Positions 47,213 to 57,770 of a DNA stretch of 64,000 nucleotides are shown here, one piece after another. Positions within the stretch are counted from its first letter, which is position 1, and the number at the start of each line of letters is the position of its first letter. The position numbers and the translations under genes are program-made. The notes beneath the pieces are model-generated. The model made no database searches and was not told where the DNA came from. It saw nothing but the letters and a program-made list of their open reading frames with translations. Source of the stretch: Bacteroidales bacterium (GTDB lineage: Bacteria > Bacteroidota > Bacteroidia > Bacteroidales > F082); the NCBI GenBank assembly GCA_016291135.1, contig JAEFAE010000006.1, positions 19,383-83,382 on the forward strand, written 5' to 3'.

Positions 47213-48508
47213 ATGAAGAAAGGCTCCCCTAATAAAGTGATATTGACAGCGCTGTTGGCCCTGTTGTGCGGCGGCGTCTTTGCCCAAGCCAACGTGGACT
47301 CCCCGTATTCCATGTTCGGGTTGGGCCAGGTCCGGAACAAGACCATGAACACCCGCCTCCAAGGCATGGGCGGCGTGTCGGCTGCCCAGTTCGGGAAGAA
47401 CATGGTCAATGCGGCCAACCCGGCTTCGTATGCCATGATCGACACGTTGACGTTCCTGTTCGATGCCGGCGTGTATGCCAAGGGGTCGACCTTCAGCACC
47501 TCGTCGCTGTCGGAGCGGGCCACCGCGGCCTCGTTCGACTATGTGGCCATGGGATGCGCCTTTACCAACTGGTGGAAGGTAGCCGTCGGTGCCCAACCCT
47601 ACAGCAGCGTCGGATACAACGTGGTTACCTCTTTCTACGATGACATGCTGGGCAACTACAACCAAACGTTCCAGGGGGCAGGCGGCCTGAACCAAGTGTT
47701 CCTGGGCAACGCGTTCCGTCTGGGCAAGCATTTTGCCGTCGGTGCCAACGCCAACTATGTGTTTGGCGACAGCAAGTCGACCACCACACTGAGTTTTCCC
47801 GACTCCACCTACCTCATCAGCTCGCGTCGCAGCCGCGACGTCATGATCAGCGCCTTCATGTTCGACTACGGTGTGATGTATCAGGGCAACGTGGCTCCTG
47901 AGTACCTTTTGAGTGCCGGCATCACCTACAACCAGAAGATCAACCTGAAGGGGACCCAAACCATCTACATCCGGTCGCTCGAAGGCAGCCAGGAAAACAC
48001 CACGGGGGCGGAGTACCTGATCGACACCATCTTCTACGACAAGAACAAGGATGCCCGTTTTGCCATGCCTCACGGTTTTGGGGTGGGTGTCAGCCTCCAG
48101 AAGCTAAACCGCTGGACCATCGGTGCCGACTTCGATTGGAACCAATGGAGCACCTTCCGCCGCAATGGGGTCAACGATTCCTTGCAGGATGCCTGGCGTG
48201 TGTCGGTGGGCGGGGAATACATCCCCACCTCCTCCTCGGTGTCGAACTACTGGACCAGGGTGTCGTACCGGATGGGCGCCTTCTATGAGCAAACCTACTT
48301 GAACATCCACGGACAATCTATTAATAAAATAGGTGTGACGGCTGGGATGTCCTTGCCTATGCCCCGTTCCCAGTCGAAAGCGGTGCTGGCATTGGAGATC
48401 GGAAAATGTGGCACGAAATCTGCTAACCTGATCCAGGAAAATTTCGTAAAGCTGTCGGCCGGCGTCTCCATCAACGAGCGTTGGTTCCTCAAGAGAAAAT
48501 ACAGATAA
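47213..48508 (+). CDS. Outer-membrane barrel protein, conserved hypothetical
   Basis: MKKGSPNKVILTALLALLCGGVFAQ signal; SPYSMFGLGQVRNKTMNTRLQGMGGVSAAQF. Confidence 0.7.
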   Translation: MKKGSPNKVILTALLALLCGGVFAQANVDSPYSMFGLGQVRNKTMNTRLQGMGGVSAAQFGKNMVNAANPASYAMIDTLTFLFDAGVYAKGSTFSTSSLSERATAASFDYVAMGCAFTNWWKVAVGAQPYSSVGYNVVTSFYDDMLGNYNQTFQGAGGLNQVFLGNAFRLGKHFAVGANANYVFGDSKSTTTLSFPDSTYLISSRRSRDVMISAFMFDYGVMYQGNVAPEYLLSAGITYNQKINLKGTQTIYIRSLEGSQENTTGAEYLIDTIFYDKNKDARFAMPHGFGVGVSLQKLNRWTIGADFDWNQWSTFRRNGVNDSLQDAWRVSVGGEYIPTSSSVSNYWTRVSYRMGAFYEQTYLNIHGQSINKIGVTAGMSLPMPRSQSKAVLALEIGKCGTKSANLIQENFVKLSAGVSINERWFLKRKYR

Positions 48509-48534
48509 AGTCAAACCATAAAAATTGAAATGAA

Positions 48535-49992
48535 ATGAAAACAAGAAGTTTAGTGATTCTGGCTGCCATCCTTGGCTTGGCTGGCAGTGTCTTCGCACAG
48601 GATCTTGCCACCCAGTCGAAGTACGGCGCTGACAGCGTCAACTGCGTGCAGAAGATCTCCATCTACCGTGAGGCCTACAAGCAATGGGAAGCCGCCAAGT
48701 TCGCTCCCGATGCCGTGAACAACGAAATGATCTCCGCCTGGCGTGAGGTGTTCCTGACCGGCCCGCGTGCCACCCAGTACACCTACACCAACGGTGAGAA
48801 GATTTTGGATTACCTCATCCGCCAGAACCCCAAGGACAAGGACGCTTACATCGACACGCTCTGCCTGTTGATGGACACCCGTGCCAAGTGCTTCCCGAAC
48901 GACCCCAAGACGGGTGCCTCTCAGGTGGCCAACATCATGGGTCGCAAGGGCCTCTTGATCTATACCTATAACAAGAACCGCTACGAAGAAGCCTACAACG
49001 TGCTGAAAGGTGCTGTTGCCTTGGATCCTTCGCAGCTGCAGGGCGCCTACATCGACGCTTACTTCAAGTCGACCATCGACATGGTCAACAACGGCAAGGA
49101 AGAGAAGATGACCATCATCAACGTCTATCAGGAGCTTTCCGAGGTGCTCGACGACAACATCAAGGTGCTCGCCGAGAACGAAGCCCAGCTGATGGAAGCA
49201 AAAGCCAATGCCGAGGAGTCTGCCGACAACGACGCCGTCGCCGGTTTCGACAAGCAGATCGAGAAGAATGAGAAGAACATCAACATCAACAAGGGTGTGA
49301 AGAACAACATCGACAACCTGTTCCAGCCCTACGCCTCGTGCGACGACCTGATCAAGGTGTTCACCGCCAAGATGGCTGAGACGCCGGACGACATCACCCT
49401 CCTGAAGCGTATCACCACCATCCTCGACAAGAAGGATTGCACCGACTCCAAGCTCTTCCTCGATGCCAGTAAGCAGCTCTATGAAATGGAGCCCAGCCCC
49501 GAAGCCGCCTACAACATCGGTGTGAAGCTCTTCAAGGACGGCAAGAACGGCGAGGCCGCCAAGTACTTCGAGCAGGCCACTTCCGCCTCGAACAACGACC
49601 GCGTGTACAGAGCCTACAGAAACCTGGCCTACTGCTACCTGAACATGGGTGCCTATGGCAAGTGCCGCGACGCCGCCCGTCGTGCCGCCGCCGTCGACCC
49701 GACCGCTGGTGAGCCTTACATCCTGATCGGCCAGGCATACGCAGGTTCAGCCGCCTCCTTCGCCGATAGCAAGTTCGGTGGCAAAGAGGTGTATTGGGTG
49801 GCTGTCGACAAGTGCAACAGGGCTGCCGCCATCGATCCTTCGGTTGCCGCTCGTGCCAACGGCTTGGCCGCCTCCTACAGATCGCACTTCCCCACCACGG
49901 AGAACATCTTCTTCAACGACTACGCGGAAGGACAGTCCTATACCGTGGGCGGATGGATCGGAGAAACGACGACCATCAGAGCCTCTAAGTAA
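48535..49992 (+). CDS. TPR-repeat secreted protein
   Basis: Signal peptide; YNIGVKLFKDGKNGEAAKYFEQAT, AYCYLNMGAYGKCRDAARRAAAVDP. Confidence 0.75.
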   Translation: MKTRSLVILAAILGLAGSVFAQDLATQSKYGADSVNCVQKISIYREAYKQWEAAKFAPDAVNNEMISAWREVFLTGPRATQYTYTNGEKILDYLIRQNPKDKDAYIDTLCLLMDTRAKCFPNDPKTGASQVANIMGRKGLLIYTYNKNRYEEAYNVLKGAVALDPSQLQGAYIDAYFKSTIDMVNNGKEEKMTIINVYQELSEVLDDNIKVLAENEAQLMEAKANAEESADNDAVAGFDKQIEKNEKNININKGVKNNIDNLFQPYASCDDLIKVFTAKMAETPDDITLLKRITTILDKKDCTDSKLFLDASKQLYEMEPSPEAAYNIGVKLFKDGKNGEAAKYFEQATSASNNDRVYRAYRNLAYCYLNMGAYGKCRDAARRAAAVDPTAGEPYILIGQAYAGSAASFADSKFGGKEVYWVAVDKCNRAAAIDPSVAARANGLAASYRSHFPTTENIFFNDYAEGQSYTVGGWIGETTTIRASK

Positions 49993-50003
49993 AACAGCAG
50001 CTT

Positions 50004-50573
50004 GTGGCGGTGAAATCGCACCTACGCAAACGACTGCGGATCTACAACATCACAGCCTTCGTGGCTGTGATGTTGTTTTCGTGTGGCAACCCCACTTCGG
50101 TGATCCAGCAAATGGCTTCGGACGACACGCTCTCGGGCGTGGTCGCCTACGACGTCGTGTTCTATCGGAGCGACTCGGGCATCGTCCAGGTGGAGCTGAT
50201 GGCGCCGATGATGGTGCGTCACGGCAGTGACACGGGCTATCTGGAGTTCCCCAAGGGATTCCATGCCTCGATCTTCGACCGTCATCATCGTGCGGTGTCG
50301 GAGATCAGCGCCGACTATGGGGTCAACCGCAACGAGGAGAAGCTGGTGGAAGCCGCCGGAAATGTCGTGGTGGAGAACCATCAGCGCAGCCAGAAGCTGA
50401 TGTCGGACAAGCTGTATTGGTATCAAAACACCAAGATGCTCTATACGCGGTCCAAGGTACGGATCATCATGCCCGACAAGGACATCTCCGGCGACAGCCT
50501 GGTGTCGTCAGAGAACTTCGAGGAATATACGATTTACAACGGCCAGGCGACTTTTGAGGTGGAGGACGAGTGA
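50004..50573 (+). CDS. lptC: LPS export periplasmic protein LptC (lipoprotein-like)
   Basis: GTG start; AVMLFSCG lipobox; GNVVVENHQRSQKLMSDKLYWYQNTKMLYT. Confidence 0.75.
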   Translation: MAVKSHLRKRLRIYNITAFVAVMLFSCGNPTSVIQQMASDDTLSGVVAYDVVFYRSDSGIVQVELMAPMMVRHGSDTGYLEFPKGFHASIFDRHHRAVSEISADYGVNRNEEKLVEAAGNVVVENHQRSQKLMSDKLYWYQNTKMLYTRSKVRIIMPDKDISGDSLVSSENFEEYTIYNGQATFEVEDE

Positions 50574-51853
50574 TGAACGATTGGATTGTTGTGGTGGTCA
50601 CCTTGTTTTTCTCGGCCCTCTGTTCGGGGCTCGAGATCGCTTTCAACAGCACCAACCGGCTGCAGCTGGAAGTCGACTTGAAGAAAAACAAGTTCTCGGC
50701 CAAGATCATGAGCCTGTTCTTCAGGAACCAGTCGCGTTTCATCACCTCGCTACTGATTGGCAACAACATCGCCAACGTGATCTACGGCATCGCCATCGCC
50801 AGGTTGCTGAGGCCGGTGGCCCTGTGGATCCTGCCTGCCTCGCTCGAGGTGGCATTCATGATCCTGCTGGTCCAGTCGGTCATCTCCACCCTGATCGTGC
50901 TGGTGGTGGCCGAGTTCCTTCCCAAGATCCTCTTCCGCCTCAACCCCAACGGCATCCTGTCGTTCTTCGCGTTCCCGACGGTGTGCTGCTACTACCTGCT
51001 GTATCCGTTGACGCTCATCTATTCGGGCATCGCGGCCTTGATCATCCGGGTGTTTTTCGGCATGCGGATGGACCAGCAGCAATACCGCATCAGCACGGTG
51101 GACTTCGACGACTACATTTCGGAATACGCCGACCCCCAGGAGTCCGACGAAGACGTGCAGCAGGAGATCCAGCTGTTTCAGAACGCCATGGACTTCCGTT
51201 CGGTGAAGCTCCGTGAGTGTATGGCACCACGCAACGAGATCGAGCCCGTCAGGCTCACCGACGACCTTCATGCGCTCAAGGACCGTTTCGAGGAGACCAA
51301 GCACTCCAAGCTGATTGTCTATTCGGACAACATCGACAACATCGTGGGCTACATCCATCTCAACGACGTGGTGGAGGCATTGGCACACCATCGCGAGGTG
51401 ACCGCTTCGGACCTGGTGCGGAAGATCGGCTTTTTCCCGGAGACCTATACGGCCGACCGGCTCCTGAAGCACTTCATCCAGGAGCATCAGGGGGTGGCCG
51501 TGGTGGTCGACGAGTTTGGCGGAACGGCTGGCATCGTCACGATGGAGGATGTCATCGAGGAGATCTTCGGTGAGATCGAGGACGAGTACGACGAGGAGGA
51601 AGAAACCGAGAAGGTGGTGAAGGAAGACACCTATGTGTTCTCCGCCCGACTGGAGATCGACTACCTCAACGAGACCTACAAGCTCGACCTTCCGGTGTCG
51701 GACGATTACGAAACCCTGGCAGGCATGGTCCTCCACTATTACGAGAACATCCCCGAAACAGGGGAGGAACTGACCATAGGGAACTATCGGATCAAGGTGC
51801 TGAAGGCCACCGATATGAAACTGGAAGAGGTTGAGTTAAAGCGGATTAGCTGA
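50570..51853 (+). CDS. CNNM/hemolysin family transporter with CBS domains
   Basis: DUF21 TMs, AFNSTNRLQLEVD, HQGVAVVVDEFGGTAGIVTMEDVIEEIFGEIEDEYD. Confidence 0.88.
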   Translation: MMNDWIVVVVTLFFSALCSGLEIAFNSTNRLQLEVDLKKNKFSAKIMSLFFRNQSRFITSLLIGNNIANVIYGIAIARLLRPVALWILPASLEVAFMILLVQSVISTLIVLVVAEFLPKILFRLNPNGILSFFAFPTVCCYYLLYPLTLIYSGIAALIIRVFFGMRMDQQQYRISTVDFDDYISEYADPQESDEDVQQEIQLFQNAMDFRSVKLRECMAPRNEIEPVRLTDDLHALKDRFEETKHSKLIVYSDNIDNIVGYIHLNDVVEALAHHREVTASDLVRKIGFFPETYTADRLLKHFIQEHQGVAVVVDEFGGTAGIVTMEDVIEEIFGEIEDEYDEEEETEKVVKEDTYVFSARLEIDYLNETYKLDLPVSDDYETLAGMVLHYYENIPETGEELTIGNYRIKVLKATDMKLEEVELKRIS

Positions 51854-51956
51854 AAGAAATAATAAAGTTTGCCAATTTGGTCGGAGATTGAATTCAATTT
51901 ACTAAATTTGCAGGCTCAAATTTTGAATATTTTATTGATAAAAGTAGATAAGCATT

Positions 51957-54080
51957 ATGGCAGCAATTGAAAAAATCAGAAAGCGCTCAGGATTGTTGAT
52001 TGCAATCATTGGTCTTGCCCTGTTGGCATTTGTCCTTCAAGATCTTTTCCAAAGCACCGGACGCCACCGCGAGTTCAACGTGGCCGTCGTGGATGGCGAG
52101 AAGATTCCCTACAAGGACTTTGAGGATCTGAGGACCAAGAACATGGAGAACATGCAGCGAAGCAATGGCAACAACCTTACTTCCGCGCAAACCTACAGCG
52201 TTTACAACAGCACGCTTGAGCAAATGATCAAAGACCATATCATGACCAAGGAGTATGATGCGCTTGGCATGAATGTCTCGTCAGAAGAACTTTACGACCA
52301 GTTTGTGGGCGAGGAGCCGCACCAGTGGGTGGTCCAGAACTTCAGCGACGGTAACGGCAACTTCAACCGTGAGATGGTGGAGAGCTATCTCCAGAACCTC
52401 GATAACTTCCCGGTGGAGACCCGCAACCAGTGGATCGACTTCGAGAACGCCATCAAGGAAAACCGTCTCGAGACCAAGTTCAACAACCTGGTGAAGGCCT
52501 CGTATTTCGTGCCCGCCAAGCTGGCCCAGAAATACTACGAGAACAAGAACGAAAAGGCTACGGCCGAGGTGATCGCCCTGCGTTATTCCACCATTCCGGA
52601 TTCGACCGTGGTGGTGACCGACCAGGACAAGAAGAATTTCTACGAGGAAAACAAGTACCGCTTCGAGACCGATGCGTCACGTGGTATCGAATACGTAGTG
52701 TTCGACATCAAGCCGTCGGCTGAGGACCGTCAGGACGCGCTCGAGTTCGTCGCCAACCTCAAGGAAGACTTCACCAACACCGACAACGTCGCCAGCTTCG
52801 TCAACGCCAACTCCGACGCCCGCTACGACAGCACTTGGATGGGTCGCAGCGATGTGCCTGCCGCCATCGAGAACGTGATCTTCGACAACGGCAACCAGCC
52901 TGGCTTTGTGTTTGGTCCTTACTTCGACAATGACGCCTACAACCTGGTGCGTATCGTCGACTTCCAGAACCGTGCCGACTCCCTGAAGGCCAGCCACATC
53001 CTCATCCCGTTTGCCGGTGCTTTCCGCAGCGAGGACACCATCACCACCAAGGAGCGTGCCCAAGCCATTGCCGACAGCCTCGCCAATGTGTTGAAGAAGA
53101 ACGTCAAGAAGCCTGAACTGTTTGCCGAGTTGGCTACCCAGTTCTCTTCCGACAAGGGTTCCGCCGAAAAGGGTGGCGACCTGGATTGGTTCACCGACGG
53201 CGTCATGGTGCCTACCTTCAACGAGTATGTGATGAACAACCCTGTGGGTCAGATCGGCGTGGTTGAGTCGCCTTTCGGCTTCCATGTCATCAAGGTGACG
53301 GGTAAGACCGAGATGCAGCCCAAGGCCCGCCTGGCCGTGTTGAAGCACGATGTGTCGTTCAGCACCAAGACCTACCAGGATGTGTTTGCCATCGCCAACA
53401 AGTTCGTCACCGAGAACCGCACCTACGACCAGTTCAACGCCGCTATCGAGGAGCAGGGTCTGACCAAGCGTAGCATGCCCAAGATGGGTGTGGCTACCTA
53501 CCAGATCACCGGTATCGACAACCCGCGTCAGATCGTCCGCTGGGCCTTCGACGACAAGACCAAGAAGGGCGATGTCTCTTCGATCTTCGAGATGGACGAC
53601 ATGTTTGTGGTGGCTGCCCTGACGGAAGTGGTTCCCGAAGGCTATGCCCCGCTCGAGATTGTCGCCGAACAGTCGAAGTATCAGATCCTCAACAAGAAGA
53701 AGGGTGAGATTGCCGTCGAGAAGATGAAGGCCTGTGGTACCGATTACGACCGCATGGTGAACGAACTCGGCGCCGAGAGAACCACCGTGACCGATGTGAA
53801 CCTCGAAGGCCGTGTGCTGAGCAACTACGGTGTCGAGTCCGACATCATCGGCACCATCCTCGGCATGAAGGAAGGTGAAGTGGCCGGTCCTGTGGCTGGC
53901 AACTCCAGCGCTTTCATCGTCAAGAACGTGAAGATCCAAGAGGCTCCCGCCACCACCGACTACAGCAACATCCTCCGCGAAAAGACTTCGCAATTCAACA
54001 ACCGCGTGTTGAACAACGGCGTGTACAATGCCTTGAGAAACACTGCCAAGATTGAAGACAACAGAGCCAACTTCTATTGA
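51957..54080 (+). CDS. PpiD/SurA-type peptidylprolyl isomerase
   Basis: N-term TM and SurA_N; rotamase region ASHILIPF...LFAELATQFSSDKGSAEKGGDLDWF. Confidence 0.88.
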   Translation: MAAIEKIRKRSGLLIAIIGLALLAFVLQDLFQSTGRHREFNVAVVDGEKIPYKDFEDLRTKNMENMQRSNGNNLTSAQTYSVYNSTLEQMIKDHIMTKEYDALGMNVSSEELYDQFVGEEPHQWVVQNFSDGNGNFNREMVESYLQNLDNFPVETRNQWIDFENAIKENRLETKFNNLVKASYFVPAKLAQKYYENKNEKATAEVIALRYSTIPDSTVVVTDQDKKNFYEENKYRFETDASRGIEYVVFDIKPSAEDRQDALEFVANLKEDFTNTDNVASFVNANSDARYDSTWMGRSDVPAAIENVIFDNGNQPGFVFGPYFDNDAYNLVRIVDFQNRADSLKASHILIPFAGAFRSEDTITTKERAQAIADSLANVLKKNVKKPELFAELATQFSSDKGSAEKGGDLDWFTDGVMVPTFNEYVMNNPVGQIGVVESPFGFHVIKVTGKTEMQPKARLAVLKHDVSFSTKTYQDVFAIANKFVTENRTYDQFNAAIEEQGLTKRSMPKMGVATYQITGIDNPRQIVRWAFDDKTKKGDVSSIFEMDDMFVVAALTEVVPEGYAPLEIVAEQSKYQILNKKKGEIAVEKMKACGTDYDRMVNELGAERTTVTDVNLEGRVLSNYGVESDIIGTILGMKEGEVAGPVAGNSSAFIVKNVKIQEAPATTDYSNILREKTSQFNNRVLNNGVYNALRNTAKIEDNRANFY

Positions 54081-54112
54081 TTGGAAGTCGGAAGACTGAA
54101 GTCGGAAGACAG

Positions 54113-54144
54113 AAGAAGGGATGGCCTCGGCCATCCCTTCTTTG
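54113..54144. terminator. Terminator hairpin
   Basis: AAGAAGGGATGGC-CTCG-GCCATCCCTTCTT followed by T-rich sequence. Confidence 0.8.
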
Positions 54145-54185
54145 TTTTGTGTGGTTGGTAACGTTCTGCTTTTGGCTTTCAACCA

Positions 54186-55790
54186 TCAGAAACCCATCCC
54201 GAACCAGTACCAGAACTGGTGTTCCATTTCCTTCCAGGTTTGTCGCGTGGTGGCGGCAAAGTCCTTGGTGTATTGGTTGAGCATCTTGGTGACTTCGTCT
54301 TTCTTGCCTTCGTTGAGGAGGGTCATCGCCTTTTTCTCGAGGGTAGGGATCTCTTCCAAGGCTTTCTCTTCGAAGCGGTTGGCGTTGCCCATCAGGACGG
54401 GTTTGGTGCGTCCCCACATCACGGTGGCGAGCTTGTTGGCACGGCGGTAGTCCCAGATCCAGGCCTCTTCGCGGTAGCGGAGCTGACCGCATTTGTCGAA
54501 GCCCTCGGGCAGGGTGGTGGAGCCGGAGAAGATCGGGATGCGTGGGCTCTGTCCTGGGTTGTCGCAAGCCATCCAGCAGATGGCGCCGATCTCGTCGGGC
54601 ACCCAGCTGCGGCATTGGATGATGTGATGGTAGCTGCTCCAGGCAACGGCCACGGTGCGTTGGAACTTCACGGTCTCGGGGGCCAGGAAGTTCAAGGTGT
54701 TCTGAAGGGTGCCGGTCATCCAGGGGTTGGCGATCGGGCTGATGACGGTGTCTTCCTTGACGCTGCCGTCGTCTTGGCGGCGTTTGGTCACCATCTTGAT
54801 GTTGCGGGTCATGTCCATGTCGGTGCCTTCGTAGGTGCTGCGGAAGAGCTCCATCACCTTGCGGACGTCGACGTTCTCGTCGGGTTTCACCGAGAAGGGC
54901 AGTTCGGGCATGTCGCGGTTGAGGTTTAGCGAGGGGGCCAGCTGGCTGAGGATGAAGAATTCGCGGTCGCTGTAGTTCTTGCCGCCTCCGTAGTCGGCGC
55001 GGAAGGCCTTCCAGAACACGAATTCGCCTTCGCCATCCCAGAGGCCGTATTTCTTGGCTACCTTCTCGCAGTTGTCGGAGCAGTAAAAGTCCTTGCTCTT
55101 GCGTTCGAGCTTGCCGATGCGGGCGATGTTGGCGCTGACGCCCACCTCGTCGTCGGGGACGCGCTTGGCCGCCCACACGCCGCCGATCTTGTCGGGGCCT
55201 TCGCCGAGGATCTCCATCTGCCAGACCTCGTTCTTGTCGGCGATGGTGATGCACTCGCCGCCGTCGCCGTAGCCGTAGTCCTTGACGAGCTGGCCGATGA
55301 GCTGGATGGCGTCGCGGGCGTTGTCGCAACGCATCAGGGCCACGCGCTCCAACTCTTCGATCAGGAACATGCCGTTCTTATTTACTAAGGTGTCGGGTCC
55401 TGAGAAGGTCGTCTCGCCGATGGCCAACTGCTTCTCGTTGAGGCAAGGGTAGGCCGTGTTGAGGTAGGCGTAGGTGTGTGCAACTTGGGGGATCTCGCCA
55501 GCGAGTTCCACCTTGCGGTTGTCGAAGGGGTCTTCGGTGTGCATGGTGCCTTTGTACACCTTGTGCATCTCGCCCTTCTCGTGGTCGGCGGCGGCTTCCC
55601 AACGCATCCAGGTGCGGTAGCGGCCGTCGCAGGTGTGCGAGGTGATGACGGAACCGTCGGTAGAGGCGTTCTTGCCCACCATGATGCTGGTGCAGCAGGC
55701 GCCTACATACATCTCGTGGTCCTCCTGGGCGTGGACGTTCATGCCGGCCAGCAGGAGGGCGGATAAGAGGAGTGATTTGAATTTGAACAT
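54186..55790 (-). CDS. C69 family dipeptidase
   Basis: ACCTSIMVGKNASTDGSVITSHTCDG. Confidence 0.88.
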   Translation of the reverse strand: MFKFKSLLLSALLLAGMNVHAQEDHEMYVGACCTSIMVGKNASTDGSVITSHTCDGRYRTWMRWEAAADHEKGEMHKVYKGTMHTEDPFDNRKVELAGEIPQVAHTYAYLNTAYPCLNEKQLAIGETTFSGPDTLVNKNGMFLIEELERVALMRCDNARDAIQLIGQLVKDYGYGDGGECITIADKNEVWQMEILGEGPDKIGGVWAAKRVPDDEVGVSANIARIGKLERKSKDFYCSDNCEKVAKKYGLWDGEGEFVFWKAFRADYGGGKNYSDREFFILSQLAPSLNLNRDMPELPFSVKPDENVDVRKVMELFRSTYEGTDMDMTRNIKMVTKRRQDDGSVKEDTVISPIANPWMTGTLQNTLNFLAPETVKFQRTVAVAWSSYHHIIQCRSWVPDEIGAICWMACDNPGQSPRIPIFSGSTTLPEGFDKCGQLRYREEAWIWDYRRANKLATVMWGRTKPVLMGNANRFEEKALEEIPTLEKKAMTLLNEGKKDEVTKMLNQYTKDFAATTRQTWKEMEHQFWYWFGMGF

Positions 55791-55921
55791 AATCGTCTTG
55801 GAATTAATGATTGTCCTTGTTTAGAATCCAAAAATAAGAAAGATATCTTTTGGAAAGAACAAACACTTGAAGTATTTTTGTATGTCCATTTTTTAGTAAA
55901 CAATCCATTTAAGTTGGGATC

Positions 55922-57529
55922 ATGCCGATGAAACGTATTTGCCTTTGCCTGTTTTCGCTCCTGTTGGTCTCCTGTCTTTTCGGAAACAACCGTGAAGACA
56001 AGATTCGTTTTTTGAAACAAGTGGTTTTCCCAGTCATTGAAACCCCTGCGGTGTTTGAGGCTGCGATTGATGAGCGGGACTATCTTGTCTTTGTTGAGCA
56101 TAGCGACAGCCTCCTCATCGAGGGACATTACATGAAACTGACGGAAACCATGTCCGATACGCTTCCGTTTCGGCTGGAGGCCAGGGGACGTAACGCACGG
56201 CTTTACTATAATGGAAAGAAGGAGACTTTTCGTCCACGCATTCGGTCGTTGGACGAGCGGGTTGCCGACGGTTATGCGCGTCTAAGTGTGCTGGGGACCG
56301 CTTTCTTCACGATCCATGTCCATGAAGTTCCCGCGTTTCAGGATTTTGAAAACAACCGCTATCGGAAGAACCTGTTCGTGGTTGACGAGATCAGCGACCT
56401 CTGTTATGCCCATGTCCCGGGCTTCTGGTCGGAGTTGGGCGATGAGACCGATGCCTTGGACAAGGTTTTCCAGATGGGACGGGCGATCACAGAGACTCCT
56501 TTGGATCTTCACCTCGATTTGTTTTTGCCCCAAAACGACACGTTGGAGAAACATCCCTTGGTCATGCTGATTCACGGAGGCGCCTTCTATTTCGGGTCGA
56601 AAGACGACGTGTCGATCACGGGGTGGTGCCGTCATCTCGCTTCGCTGGGTTATGTGGCGGCTTCCATCGACTATCGGATCGGCTTCCTTCCTTCGAGGGC
56701 CAGCATCGGACGTGCGGGGTATCGTGCCGTGCAGGATGCCCATGCCGCCATGCGTTATTTGGTCGCGCATCAGGACGAATACCGCATCGATACTTCCATG
56801 ATTTTCGTGGGGGGCGCCAGTGCGGGTGCCATCACGGCATTGAACCTGGCTTTCATGACCAACGAAACCCGGCCGGATTACACCCATGGCGACTTTTTGC
56901 GTGAGGAGCTGGGCGACATTGACACCTGTGGCAATGACATCAAGGCCGACTTCCATCTCCATGGCGTCGTCGACATGTGGGGTGCCATGCCCGACACGGC
57001 TTTCCTGCGCGACCGGAACATCCCTATCATCGCTTTTCATGGCGATGCCGACAACATTGTTCCTTACGACCATGACTATCCCTTTGGTCTCGCCAGTCCG
57101 TTGAACACCCTGTTGGCAGATAGGATGTACGGATCGTCGTGTATCGTGGACCGTGCCCTTAAATTAGGCCATCAGGCGCACCTGGTCACTTTCTCGGGAT
57201 ACAAGCACTCGCCGCACGTAGATCCTGGGACCAAGACATTGAACGACAATTTCTACGTCATTCAGGAAATGATGTCGGATTTCTTCCATGACATTGTGGT
57301 GCCTGACAGCCTCGAAGTCGTTGAGGTAAAGGAAAATGCCTGCTATTCCGTGGAGCCGGCCCCCTTGGCGGTCCGTTGGCAGGTGGAGGGAGGCGTCATC
57401 TTGTCTTCCAAGGGCAACAACGTTCGGGTGGCGTGGATCCACAATGCGCCGGAACGCTCCATCACGGTCTCTGCCGTCATGCCCTACGGTGTTGGGCTTA
57501 CCGATACTTTCTATGAGACGGATGATTAA
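55922..57529 (+). CDS. Alpha/beta hydrolase, carboxylesterase-like
   Basis: MLIHGGAFYFGSKDD, FVGGASAGAITAL, AFHGDADNIVPY. Confidence 0.8.
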   Translation: MPMKRICLCLFSLLLVSCLFGNNREDKIRFLKQVVFPVIETPAVFEAAIDERDYLVFVEHSDSLLIEGHYMKLTETMSDTLPFRLEARGRNARLYYNGKKETFRPRIRSLDERVADGYARLSVLGTAFFTIHVHEVPAFQDFENNRYRKNLFVVDEISDLCYAHVPGFWSELGDETDALDKVFQMGRAITETPLDLHLDLFLPQNDTLEKHPLVMLIHGGAFYFGSKDDVSITGWCRHLASLGYVAASIDYRIGFLPSRASIGRAGYRAVQDAHAAMRYLVAHQDEYRIDTSMIFVGGASAGAITALNLAFMTNETRPDYTHGDFLREELGDIDTCGNDIKADFHLHGVVDMWGAMPDTAFLRDRNIPIIAFHGDADNIVPYDHDYPFGLASPLNTLLADRMYGSSCIVDRALKLGHQAHLVTFSGYKHSPHVDPGTKTLNDNFYVIQEMMSDFFHDIVVPDSLEVVEVKENACYSVEPAPLAVRWQVEGGVILSSKGNNVRVAWIHNAPERSITVSAVMPYGVGLTDTFYETDD

Positions 57530-57591
57530 GGAGGGCGCTTTTCATGCGTTGTTTTTTCTGATAAAAGGACCTGTATATCCGAAAATAATCG

Positions 57592-57599
57592 TATCTTTG
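57592..57599 (+). promoter_or_regulatory. -7 box TATCTTTG, putative tnaA promoter
   Basis: Upstream of a leader of about 165 nt before tnaA. Confidence 0.45.
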
Positions 57600-57770
57600 A
57601 GCGATTTTTGAATGCGTCCCCATGTTTGTAACGATCGGGAAAGCGATTTACCTCAACGTCAAGGAGCGTGACCGTTTCTGAGCACCTGCTTGGAACAAGG
57701 CTTTTTATCGTTTTTCATCCTGGAAGAAAATCGTTAAATCGTTGAATTTTAAATCTTTAAATCATATATT

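Noticed and set aside
52677-54182. 501-aa minus-strand ORF
   Set aside because: Antisense to the PpiD-like gene
53995-55329. 444-aa Arg/Pro/His-rich ORF
   Set aside because: Alternative frame of the C69 dipeptidase gene; composition artefact
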